Positions 1 to 5,482 of a DNA stretch of 64,000 nucleotides are shown here, piece after piece. A model generated the notes under the pieces. The model did not search any database. It saw only the letters and a program-made list of their open reading frames with translations, and was not told the origin of the DNA. Both the position numbers and the translations under genes were made by a program. The first letter of the stretch is position 1, and each line of letters starts with the position of its first letter. Source of the DNA: Pseudomonas faucium. Lineage in GTDB: Bacteria > Pseudomonadota > Gammaproteobacteria > Pseudomonadales > Pseudomonadaceae. The stretch lies in NCBI RefSeq assembly GCF_021602585.1, contig NZ_BQIP01000009.1:62001-126000 (forward strand). Direction: 5' to 3'.

Positions 1-49
1 CGTCCGGGTGACGCTTGCCGGTCAGTTCTGCGATCTCTCGAGAAGACAT
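1..49 (-). CDS. Rha-like phage antirepressor/regulatory protein, N-terminus only
   Basis: Only the first 16 codons are in the window; the gene runs off the left edge. The start ATG at 49 gives MSSREIAELTGKRHPD, which matches the opening of Rha-family phage regulatory proteins (the SSREIAELTGK segment is a helix-turn-helix-like start). There is no clear ribosome binding site. It would be the next gene of the leftward cro operon. The call rests on a short stretch, so it is moderate. Confidence 0.55.
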   Translation of the reverse strand, partial: MSSREIAELTGKRHPD

Positions 50-53
50 CGTG

Positions 54-89
54 CGCGCCACAGAATCGTGGTTCGCATTTTGTGGCGCG
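54..89. repeat. 9-bp perfect inverted repeat upstream of rha-like gene
   Basis: CGCGCCACA at 54-62 and TGTGGCGCG at 81-89 are perfect complements separated by 18 bp, directly upstream of the Rha-like start codon at 49. It could be a regulator binding site or an RNA hairpin in the leader of that gene. No partner protein can be named. Confidence 0.5.
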
Positions 90-104
90 GGCCGGATGAG
101 GGCC

Positions 105-133
105 TGTACACTTGGGGTCTGTGGATGCATAAT
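105..133 (+). promoter_or_regulatory. Predicted sigma70 promoter for a short rightward transcript
   Basis: TGTACA at 105-110 and CATAAT at 128-133 are separated by 17 bp, a fair sigma70 match. It points opposite to the surrounding leftward genes and is followed about 30 bp later by an intrinsic terminator, so it would make only a short RNA of roughly 47 nt. Confidence 0.4.
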
Positions 134-139
134 TGGTCT

Positions 140-186
140 CACTTTTATGCGTTGCAGAGAGCCGGGCCTTCACCCCCGGCTTTTTT
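140..186 (+). ncRNA. Candidate oop-like phage small RNA
   Basis: A predicted start near 140 and a terminator ending at 186 define a transcript of about 47 nt that runs toward the 3' end of the leftward small gene at 218-397. This is the geometry of lambda OOP RNA, which is made opposite to the lytic operon. It is inferred from the promoter and terminator only. Confidence 0.3.
161..186 (+). terminator. Intrinsic terminator (+ strand)
   Basis: GCCGGG at 161-166 pairs with CCCGGC at 175-180 and is followed directly by six T residues (181-186). The T-run exists only on the plus strand, so it acts on rightward transcription. Confidence 0.7.
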
Positions 187-217
187 GTGCCCGCAATTCG
201 GGCTTATCAGGGCCTGT

Positions 218-397
218 TCAGGCCTTGCGCTGGAACGGAAGAACCGCTCCCCTCGCGTTTCGAGGTTTCGTTCGGCTGGCCAGCTCTCGATCAATTAGCT
301 CGGCTGCTAGCGCTTCAGGGGTGATCCCCCGCTTTCGCGCCTCTCGCTCAAGCAGCTCCATCGAGCCCGGGTCCAGACCGAATTGTTCGGTCGGCAT
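218..397 (-). CDS. Small phage protein, 59 aa
   Basis: ATG at 397 is preceded by a clear GGAGG ribosome binding site, and the reading frame ends with TGA at 218. The product begins MPTEQFGLDPGSMELLERE, is charged and probably helical, and contains RGITPEALAAELI, a helix-turn-helix-like or DNA-binding-like segment. It follows the ribbon-helix-helix-like gene in the leftward cro operon with an 18-bp gap. No family is recognised. The size and position (after cro) suggest a cII-region regulator, but that is inference. Confidence 0.72.
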   Translation of the reverse strand: MPTEQFGLDPGSMELLEREARKRGITPEALAAELIDRELASRTKPRNARGAVLPFQRKA

Positions 398-415
398 AGG
401 GCCTCCTCGCGGCCT

Positions 416-604
416 TCAGGCTGCGGTTTGATCGCCGGTATTCTCCGAAGCCAGGGCAGCCAGCTGCGCTTCCAGCATTTCTCGGCAGAGCACGGCACGC
501 TGGGTGCGGTGATACACGGCCATCGCCTGGATCAGGTTGAATGTGTCCTCATCGACCCGGACCTTGATCTCGCGGTCGTGCAGGTGCTTGGGGTTGGCGT
601 ACAT
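416..604 (-). CDS. Small phage protein, ribbon-helix-helix-like
   Basis: 62 aa. The N-terminal part (REIKVRVDEDTFNLIQAMA) has the beta-strand then two-helix pattern of Arc/MetJ-type ribbon-helix-helix DNA binders; the C-terminus is acidic and polar. AAGGAG lies 10 bp ahead of the ATG. It is the second gene of the leftward operon, 33 bp after cro, so a regulatory role in the lytic decision is plausible. The fold assignment is from pattern alone. Confidence 0.7.
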   Translation of the reverse strand: MYANPKHLHDREIKVRVDEDTFNLIQAMAVYHRTQRAVLCREMLEAQLAALASENTGDQTAA

Positions 605-637
605 ACGGGCTACTGCTCCTTGCGTGGTGGTGAGTTT

Positions 638-832
638 TTAGGCGGCTGACTTTTGCGACGGGAACGGACGCTGCTCTTGCGCGGTAACCGTTCCGTTGTC
701 ATCGACGGTCACGTAAACATCGCGACCGACACGGATTGCTTTGCTGAGGCCGCCTTGCGTGCAGCCGAGCATCTGAGCGGCCTTGGTGTGGCCGTGCTCT
801 TTTGCGAATTCAGAGAGTGGGATTCGGCGCAT
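638..832 (-). CDS. cro: Cro-type repressor
   Basis: 64 aa from ATG 832, chosen because GAGGA lies 8 bp ahead; a longer frame to 916 would run through the promoter and operators. The sequence has the Cro signature: IPLSEFAKEHGHTKAAQMLG as helices 1-2, then a recognition helix TQGGLSKAIRVGRDVYV. In the lambda family Cro binds the shared operators and shuts off the repressor promoter after induction. It is the first gene of the leftward (lytic) operon, divergent from cI, with all three operators in the 111-bp gap between them. Confidence 0.88.
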   Translation of the reverse strand: MRRIPLSEFAKEHGHTKAAQMLGCTQGGLSKAIRVGRDVYVTVDDNGTVTAQEQRPFPSQKSAA

Positions 833-865
833 CGCGGCGTCCTCGAAATTTGGTTCAACGCCACC

Positions 866-895
866 AGTATGACCGGCGGTATTGTTGCTCGTCAA
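866..895 (-). promoter_or_regulatory. PR-type promoter for the cro operon
   Basis: On the minus strand TTGACG (plus coordinates 890-895) and CATACT (866-871) are 18 bp apart. Operator 1 covers the -10 and operator 2 abuts the -35, so bound repressor would block it, as at lambda PR. Confidence 0.72.
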
Positions 896-933
896 TACCG
901 GCGCTATTGGTGCCAAGAATACCGGTGGTCATA
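868..933. promoter_or_regulatory. Right-operator region, three CI/Cro operators
   Basis: Three 17-bp pseudo-palindromes of the type AATACCGGCGGTATT lie at 868-884, 893-909 and 917-933, with centres 25 and 24 bp apart. The middle one is the most symmetric. Their spacing equals about two helical turns and matches lambda OR1-OR3 practice. The same motif recurs twice at 3046-3087. Confidence 0.85.
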
Positions 934-935
934 AC
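907..935 (+). promoter_or_regulatory. PRM-type promoter for cI
   Basis: TTGGTG at 907-912 and CATAAC at 930-935 are 17 bp apart. The predicted start of transcription falls at about 942-944, on or next to the cI start codon at 944. Operator 3 overlaps the -10. No ribosome binding site precedes the ATG, so the mRNA is probably leaderless. Confidence 0.55.
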
Positions 936-943
936 ATTCGCCG

Positions 944-1789
944 ATGACGAAAAATTCCCGAAAGGTTCCGCTTGCTGAATGGCAGGTGGAGGACAGTCAG
1001 CGCCTGAAAGCGCTTTACAACCAGAAGCGTGCCGAGCTTGGACTGACGCAGGAAAAGATCGCCTCCGAATTGGGAGAAGGCGTTACGCAGGGCGCTGTCA
1101 GTCATTTCATGAACGGACGAACGGCCTTGAGCCTTCGCGCAGCAGTCGTATTCGCAAAGGCGCTCAAGGTTCCAGTCTCTGCATTCAGCCCGAGACTGGC
1201 GAAAGAGCTTGATTTGATGCGGGCGGTACCTGGTGTAGGCGGAGTGATAGGGGCCGTAATTGGCGCATCAGCAGGAGCTATGTCTGCCCAGCTAGACCAG
1301 AAACGTGAGCCAGTGTTAGCCGAAACTCCCTTGCCAGAAGGCTCAGATCACGACGCACTAGACGGCAGGTATGCTTACGTTCCTCAGTACGATGCCAAGG
1401 CAGCGGCGGGCCTTGGCAGCGAAAACCCGCATGTAGAGATCAGGTCAACACTGGCTTTTAAACGCGACTGGCTAAAGGTCAAGGGCGCCAGAGCAGAACA
1501 GCTAATCGTGATCTATGCAGAAGGCGAAAGCATGTGGCCGACGATCAATGACCGCGATGTGCTCTTAGTTGATCGATCGAAGGTCGATCCAATTGATCGG
1601 CAGGTTTTCGTGCTGGCTGGCAGTGACGGTACGATAGTGAAACGACTCATCCAGGGTCCGCTTGGTCAGTGGATTCTGCGGAGCGACAACGAAGACAAGG
1701 ATAGCCACCCAGATCGGTACTACCTCCGCAGCAACGAGAATGAGCACCGGATCATTGGTCAGGTGATTTGGCGCGGGGGAGACCTGTAG
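944..1789 (+). CDS. cI: CI-type phage repressor with S24 autopeptidase domain
   Basis: 281 aa. Residues about 10-75 form an XRE-type helix-turn-helix (LTQEKIASELGEGVTQGAVS is the helix pair). Residues about 175-275 are a LexA/S24 domain: the nucleophile serine is in GESMWPTI and the general-base lysine in GTIVKRL. An Ala-Gly bond in KAAAGLG, just before that domain, is a likely self-cleavage site after RecA activation. It would hold the prophage silent by binding the five operators found here. It diverges from cro and reads in the direction of the integrase. It lacks an upstream ribosome binding site. Confidence 0.92.
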   Translation: MTKNSRKVPLAEWQVEDSQRLKALYNQKRAELGLTQEKIASELGEGVTQGAVSHFMNGRTALSLRAAVVFAKALKVPVSAFSPRLAKELDLMRAVPGVGGVIGAVIGASAGAMSAQLDQKREPVLAETPLPEGSDHDALDGRYAYVPQYDAKAAAGLGSENPHVEIRSTLAFKRDWLKVKGARAEQLIVIYAEGESMWPTINDRDVLLVDRSKVDPIDRQVFVLAGSDGTIVKRLIQGPLGQWILRSDNEDKDSHPDRYYLRSNENEHRIIGQVIWRGGDL

Positions 1790-1886
1790 CACCAGCCAGA
1801 AGTCCGCACCAACGGCCTCTTTCATGTTTGCGTGATGGCGCAAGGCCACGGTGATAGGATGGCGGTCTTCTTTGGGAGGGAAACCT

Positions 1887-2288
1887 ATGCTTGCTCGGAT
1901 TCATTATCTACTGATCGCTCTTGCTCTTGCCACCCTGGCCGGCTGCGCTGCCGGCCCAACGCCTCAGGATATCGCCAACGCTGATTATGGCAGCCCAATC
2001 TCGCAGGATCAGGCTGAAGAGCGCGTGAAGCAATACTTCAATGGCACGCTGAAAGACCCGTACTCAGCTCAATACCAGTTCTCCCAAGTGGAGAAAGGTT
2101 ACGTGGTCGGCAGTGCCTTCGATGGGCGAAACCTATACGCCGGCTATCTCATATCGGTGGATGTGAACGCCAAGAATAGCTATGGCGGATACACCGGAAA
2201 TAAGGGGTATCAGTTCCTATTTCAGAACGGTGCACTGGTCAAAGGCATGTCGCGTAGCCCTAACGGGATGCTAATGCCGCTGTTCTAA
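1887..2288 (+). CDS. Phage-borne lipoprotein (possible superinfection exclusion)
   Basis: 133 aa from ATG 1887, which has GGGAGG 7 bp ahead. A signal peptide ends in the lipobox LAGC, so the mature protein should be lipid-anchored. The rest is a compact globular domain with no recognised family. It is downstream of cI and ends in a strong terminator, the place where lambda has rexAB and where many prophages carry lysogenic-conversion genes. Exclusion of other phages is an inference from position and export. Confidence 0.78.
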   Translation: MLARIHYLLIALALATLAGCAAGPTPQDIANADYGSPISQDQAEERVKQYFNGTLKDPYSAQYQFSQVEKGYVVGSAFDGRNLYAGYLISVDVNAKNSYGGYTGNKGYQFLFQNGALVKGMSRSPNGMLMPLF

Positions 2289-2305
2289 CGTAAGCTAGCC
2301 AAGTG

Positions 2306-2331
2306 AGCCCGCTATAACAGCGGGCTTTTTT
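2306..2331 (+). terminator. Intrinsic terminator after lipoprotein gene
   Basis: AGCCCGCT (2306-2313) pairs perfectly with AGCGGGCT (2319-2326) over a 5-nt loop, followed by a T-run. It ends the cI-lipoprotein transcript. Confidence 0.88.
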
Positions 2332-2340
2332 GTGGGCGGC

Positions 2341-2949
2341 TCAAAGAGATTCTGGATTGATCCCGATTGCCCGAAGGGACTCGGCAAGCGATGGGTCAAT
2401 AGCCACCTCTCCAGTGGTAGATGCCGCCTGGTTGACGCCTACAGTCCGGTACTTCAAGTTCTGCCCTGAAAGCATCTGCTTCAGGATCTTCTTGGCCTTC
2501 TCGCCCCCGGTAACCGTATACGGGCTCATCATCTGAGTGATGTTGAGCATGGCCTGATCCTGCGTCTGTTTGACGAGAGCCGCCTGATCTGGCGGAAGGC
2601 TCAGGGCGTATTGCGGCGGCGCTGGCATCATAGCCACCGGGGTTTCTTGCGGCGTGATCGTCCATGCCTCGTTTTGATCGATGCGTATCTGGACTGTTCC
2701 TACTGGAATCTTGAAACGACCACCGGACATCAGGCCCACATATATCTCGCCCTCTTCCTTACGCACCACTGGGTAGAAGTGAAGCGACCTGGTGACGATA
2801 GAGCCTGAGGAAGGGAACTCACTCGTGGTCACCATCATCGTGGTCTTGTCCGTGAACTCGTCCGTAGTTCCGGTAGCTTGCCACGTAGGCCCTGCCGCAC
2901 AACCACCCAGAGCCAATGCCGCTACCGCTGCCGCGATGATCCTTTTCAT
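2341..2949 (-). CDS. Phage-borne lipoprotein, unknown function
   Basis: 202 aa. MKRIIAAAVAALALGGC is a lipoprotein signal with lipobox LGGC. The body is beta-rich up to about residue 100, then has a Pro-rich hinge and a helical tail with a Gln-rich stretch. GGAG precedes the ATG at good distance. It converges on the cI-lipoprotein unit and starts next to the second control region, so it has its own minus-strand promoter and may be expressed in the lysogen. No family is recognised; it could be a lysogenic-conversion gene. Confidence 0.75.
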   Translation of the reverse strand: MKRIIAAAVAALALGGCAAGPTWQATGTTDEFTDKTTMMVTTSEFPSSGSIVTRSLHFYPVVRKEEGEIYVGLMSGGRFKIPVGTVQIRIDQNEAWTITPQETPVAMMPAPPQYALSLPPDQAALVKQTQDQAMLNITQMMSPYTVTGGEKAKKILKQMLSGQNLKYRTVGVNQAASTTGEVAIDPSLAESLRAIGINPESL

Positions 2950-3045
2950 TCGAATCTCCAGAGATTTTGTCGGCGCATTCTAGCAGAGAGCCACCATCGG
3001 CCACCCAATCCAGCGTCAGCCGAATTTCATTACCGGGAGAAAAAA

Positions 3046-3087
3046 TATGACCGGAGGTATTGACCATATAAAATACCGGCGGTATTG
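3046..3087. promoter_or_regulatory. Left-operator region, two CI/Cro operators
   Basis: Two 17-bp sites, 3046-3062 and 3071-3087, repeat the operator motif of the cI/cro region; their centres are 25 bp apart. The second reads AAATACCGGCGGTATTG. They flank and overlap the promoter of the early operon, so the same repressor should silence both operons. Confidence 0.85.
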
Positions 3088-3088
3088 T
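3060..3088 (+). promoter_or_regulatory. PL-type early promoter
   Basis: TTGACC at 3060-3065 and TATTGT at 3083-3088 are 17 bp apart. The -35 touches the first operator and the -10 lies in the second. It would drive the early genes from 3227 to the integrase. Confidence 0.75.
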
Positions 3089-3138
3089 TCATTCCATCGA
3101 GGCGCTACACAGTCCCTCGGGAGGCCCTCAAGCCTCAC

Positions 3139-3150
3139 CGCTCTTTAACA
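3139..3150 (+). promoter_or_regulatory. boxA-type antitermination site
   Basis: CGCTCTTTAACA, about 45 nt downstream of the predicted PL start, is an almost perfect copy of the rRNA-operon boxA (TGCTCTTTAACA), the NusB/NusE binding site. No ribosomal RNA gene is near. It fits a nut-like site letting polymerase read through the 14-kb early operon. No obvious boxB stem was identified. Confidence 0.65.
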
Positions 3151-3226
3151 GTCAGCGCCATGCCCGACTACCCGGCCCAGCCGGTTAGGTCACTCCCGGC
3201 TCCATCGGTGGGAGGTCAGTAAACCG

Positions 3227-3325
3227 ATGAACAAAACCGCACTTGCCTCTACCGGCGACCGGCGATCCGACAGGCCCGAAAGCCTGCCCACGCGCAGCCC
3301 ACTGCGACGGCGGACGAGGTGTTGA
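3227..3325 (+). CDS. Possible small leader protein, 32 aa
   Basis: ATG 3227 has GGGAGG 10 bp ahead and opens a frame MNKTALASTGDRRSDRPESL that ends at 3325, rich in Arg and Ser. It lies in the otherwise untranslated 340-base leader between PL and the first clear early gene. The rest of that leader holds the boxA and no other feature I can support. The reading is tentative because codon bias cannot be judged on so few codons. Confidence 0.4.
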   Translation: MNKTALASTGDRRSDRPESLPTRSPLRRRTRC

Positions 3326-3426
3326 CCGAACTGAGCGAATGACCTGGTAAGCAGGTGCGGAAGATTTCCTCGATGCCCTTCTCGCGAGGGGTATCAGGGA
3401 AATCAACCCAGAGAAAGGAGCTCTTC

Positions 3427-3606
3427 ATGAGCGGATTTACCGAAGGCCAGGCCGTAATCCTCACCAACCCACGCGGCGTCGACAAGGCCGGCAAGTTTGT
3501 CGGCGTCAAGAACCTCGGCACCGGGCGCGGTGGCGGCGACTACCTGGTGGTCGACGTGGAAGGCAAGGAACTGAAGGCCCGCGCCAGTAAGGTGCGCGCC
3601 GCCTGA
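3427..3606 (+). CDS. Small phage protein, SH3/KOW-like, 59 aa
   Basis: ATG 3427 follows AAAGGAG at the right distance; the in-frame extension to 3355 has no such site. The product (MSGFTEGQAVILTNPRGVDK...) is rich in Gly and Lys and shows the short beta-barrel pattern of KOW/SH3-like nucleic-acid binding domains: GQAVIL, GKFVGV, DYLVVDVEGKEL, ARASKVRAA. It is the first firmly supported gene of the early operon. Function unknown. Confidence 0.75.
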   Translation: MSGFTEGQAVILTNPRGVDKAGKFVGVKNLGTGRGGGDYLVVDVEGKELKARASKVRAA

Positions 3607-3663
3607 CGATTCGCTGAAGCACCTGGGCGACCGGGTGCTTTGGGAATCCACTGGAGTATCAGA

Positions 3664-3807
3664 ATGAGCGTTGTCCCAATCAGAGACGCCGACCTTCTTC
3701 ATGCCTTGTACCGAGCCTATGCGGATCGAGACATGGACACCTATTGGGCGCTTCTCGCTGAGATGGAAAAGCGCGGACTGGCCAAGCCTACAAAAAGCGA
3801 CGGCTGA
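3664..3807 (+). CDS. Small phage protein, 47 aa
   Basis: ATG 3664 with GGAG 8 bp ahead; product starts MSVVPIRDADLLHALYRAY and is acidic and helical throughout. It lies 57 bp after the previous gene and 30 bp before the next, same strand. No family recognised. Confidence 0.6.
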   Translation: MSVVPIRDADLLHALYRAYADRDMDTYWALLAEMEKRGLAKPTKSDG

Positions 3808-3837
3808 CGGTAATCAACCGCCCTGGAGGGCAAGACG

Positions 3838-4041
3838 ATGGCCTGGATACTCAACAGTGCCAACAAGCCGGTGGAAGCCGCAATAGGAAGTCCTGAGCAG
3901 GTCGCCACCAAGGGTGATTGGTTCCTCACCTACGAACTGGCACTGCAAGCCCAGCGCCAGCGCTGCAAGCACGAAACGAAGCTGGGCCACAGCGGCACGG
4001 GCCGGGTGTTCTGTGCTGATTGCCGAAAGCCGTTCAACTGA
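3838..4041 (+). CDS. Small phage zinc-ribbon-like protein, 67 aa
   Basis: ATG 3838 preceded by CTGGAGG. The C-terminal half carries RCKHE and FCADCRKPF, a C-x-H...C-x2-C arrangement typical of a small zinc ribbon. The N-terminal half (MAWILNSANKPVEAA) is unremarkable. Such proteins in phage early regions often bind nucleic acid or modify a host enzyme, but nothing here fixes the role. It is the last gene before a long structured non-coding stretch. Confidence 0.72.
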   Translation: MAWILNSANKPVEAAIGSPEQVATKGDWFLTYELALQAQRQRCKHETKLGHSGTGRVFCADCRKPFN

Positions 4042-4414
4042 ACAACCAGCGCCACGTCAGACTGACGTTAGCTGCCCGATGCCCTGCTCCCCATCGCAGG
4101 CTGTATCGGTGTGCCATCTGCGTCACTGGGTAGGGTAGCGGTTAGCGCTGGCCGCCCTGTAATGGGCCGCACTTGCACTGCGGCACCGCCTAGAGATGGC
4201 ACACCGATGCAGATGCACGGCCCTGATAGCCAGGGCACCACACCGAATCGGTCCTTACCTACCTCAGTAGGTGTTTCGCCAACGGCCATCTGCATCACCC
4301 CTTCCCTTCACATCGACCGCATTAGGCAGGCGCCAGGCCACCTTTCACGGTGGGTTTGGTCACCCGCGCCTGGCTCCTGGCCAATGCGGCCGCACAACCA
4401 ACCTGGAGGACGCC
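4042..4414 (+). ncRNA. Structured non-coding region, candidate phage regulatory RNA
   Basis: 373 bases without a convincing gene inside a packed operon. It holds a chain of hairpins: a near-perfect palindrome at 4054-4068; a perfect 15-bp inverted repeat 4105-4119 / 4194-4208; a perfect 10-bp repeat 4206-4215 / 4287-4296; GCCCTG/CAGGGC around 4222-4238; ACCTAC/GTAGGT at 4257-4272; and CAGGCGC/GCGCCTG stems near 4329-4376. GCCATCTGC occurs at both 4113-4121 and 4285-4293, and the segment between (4194-4215) can pair with either copy, so two alternative folds exist. It could be a leader switch for the gene at 4415, a processing site or a free RNA. Confidence 0.5.
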
Positions 4415-4834
4415 ATGGGCGCACTTCGAGCAGCACAATGGCACTACGACAACCAGTTGCCGCCGGCGGTGAGCGAAAGCTCAGTTGAGGAAGCTGAGGC
4501 GCGCTGGATCGACGACGGCATTGCCGAGCTGATGGCGCGCCGCGACTTCGTGTTCCAGCGCAACTTTCGGCAGCGGGGCGTTACCTACGATCGCTTCGCC
4601 CAGGCGGTGGATGAGTTCGTGATGGGTCAGCTTGGCCTGTCGGACATCAGCAAATCGGTGCTTGGCCGGCTGGTCCTTGCGGCGCGCTGCAAGATCACCG
4701 GTGACGCCGCTGCCGCGGCCGACGAGATCATGTGCGTTCCCAACCCTGACGCCATGCTGCAGGAAATCGCCCGCACGCTGCTCACTCCCTTCGCGAAAGA
4801 GGGAGCGCTGGCCCAGGCCGAGGACTCGCGATGA
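4415..4834 (+). CDS. Phage hypothetical protein, 139 aa
   Basis: ATG 4415 follows TGGAGGACGCC. The product (MGALRAAQWHYDNQLPPAVS...) is helical and acidic, with a central stretch DGIAELMARRDFVFQRNFRQRG and a Pro/Asn segment near the end. It directly follows the structured region and overlaps the next gene by ATGA at 4831. No family recognised beyond resemblance to small phage early proteins. Confidence 0.78.
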   Translation: MGALRAAQWHYDNQLPPAVSESSVEEAEARWIDDGIAELMARRDFVFQRNFRQRGVTYDRFAQAVDEFVMGQLGLSDISKSVLGRLVLAARCKITGDAAAAADEIMCVPNPDAMLQEIARTLLTPFAKEGALAQAEDSR

Positions 4835-5025
4835 GAAGTCCTCACGTCCTGATCGATGAAGAGCTCGACGCCATGGCCGATCCAGTGACACCCCTATCCT
4901 GGCAATCCATGGTCCTCAAGCTCCTCACCGAAATGCTGGCCGACCAGCGCCTCACCATCGAAGAGTTCAACCACTACTGCGGGCGCCTCAACAAGGTTGT
5001 TGATGGGCGCAAGGAGGCGGCATGA
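4831..5025 (+). CDS. Phage hypothetical protein, 64 aa
   Basis: Starts in an ATGA overlap with the previous gene, so translation is probably coupled. The product is acidic and helical (LSWQSMVLKLLTEMLADQRL). It ends in another ATGA overlap with the next gene. Function unknown. Confidence 0.68.
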   Translation: MRSPHVLIDEELDAMADPVTPLSWQSMVLKLLTEMLADQRLTIEEFNHYCGRLNKVVDGRKEAA

Positions 5026-5192
5026 GCACGGCACCGGTTAAATCCCTGATTGACGAGCAGCTGGAGCAGATCGAGCGCAGCCTGGCCATTATCGGCGCCG
5101 GGCTTCCCCGCGAGCTACCTGTCGCTCACCTGCCTCCGAAGCTGGTGGCGGCCATCAAGTCCGGACGCATCGCTGTGAGGCCCCGGCCATGA
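5022..5192 (+). CDS. Phage hypothetical protein, 56 aa
   Basis: ATG 5022 lies in an ATGA overlap after AAGGAGG. The product starts MSTAPVKSLIDEQLEQIERS, amphipathic helix first and a Pro-rich basic tail (AVRPRP). It overlaps the next small gene by ATGA at 5189. Function unknown. Confidence 0.6.
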   Translation: MSTAPVKSLIDEQLEQIERSLAIIGAGLPRELPVAHLPPKLVAAIKSGRIAVRPRP

Positions 5193-5305
5193 CCGGCTAC
5201 CAGCGTTCGCGACGCATCGCGACCTGGCGCGGCTCATTCATCACCCTCTTTCTCTGCACTGCCTGGATGCTTGCCAGCGCCTGGGCAGGCTGCATTACCT
5301 CCTGA
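5189..5305 (+). CDS. Small phage membrane protein, 38 aa
   Basis: Starts in an ATGA overlap with the previous gene. A basic N-terminus (YQRSRR) is followed by one hydrophobic segment, GSFITLFLCTAWMLASAWAG, then a two-residue tail. This is the pattern of a single-span inner-membrane peptide with its N-terminus inside. Function unknown. Confidence 0.5.
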   Translation: MTGYQRSRRIATWRGSFITLFLCTAWMLASAWAGCITS

Positions 5306-5344
5306 CGCAAGACCCCGAGTGCGGCGGGCCCTTCGGGGATAACC

Positions 5345-5452
5345 GTGCCCGCAAGGGAGCGTAAGCCGGCGAGAGCGCGCAACCATCCCCGGCAGCCAGG
5401 GCGCCTGGCCTACATCACGGGCGTGACCTGGCATTTCCCCTATTCCCAATGA
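5345..5452 (+). CDS. Doubtful small basic ORF, 35 aa
   Basis: A GTG at 5345 with GGGGA a few bases ahead opens a short frame (PARERKPARARNHPRQPGRL...) that closes at 5452. It fills most of the gap between two supported genes. Basic and low-complexity; it may be chance in GC-rich DNA. Confidence 0.22.
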   Translation: MPARERKPARARNHPRQPGRLAYITGVTWHFPYSQ

Positions 5453-5482
5453 CGGCGCCGACCTGGCGCGAGGTGTTCACCA

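Noticed and set aside
3139-3150. rRNA operon leader
   Set aside because: The boxA is rRNA-like but no 16S, 23S or 5S sequence is present anywhere near.
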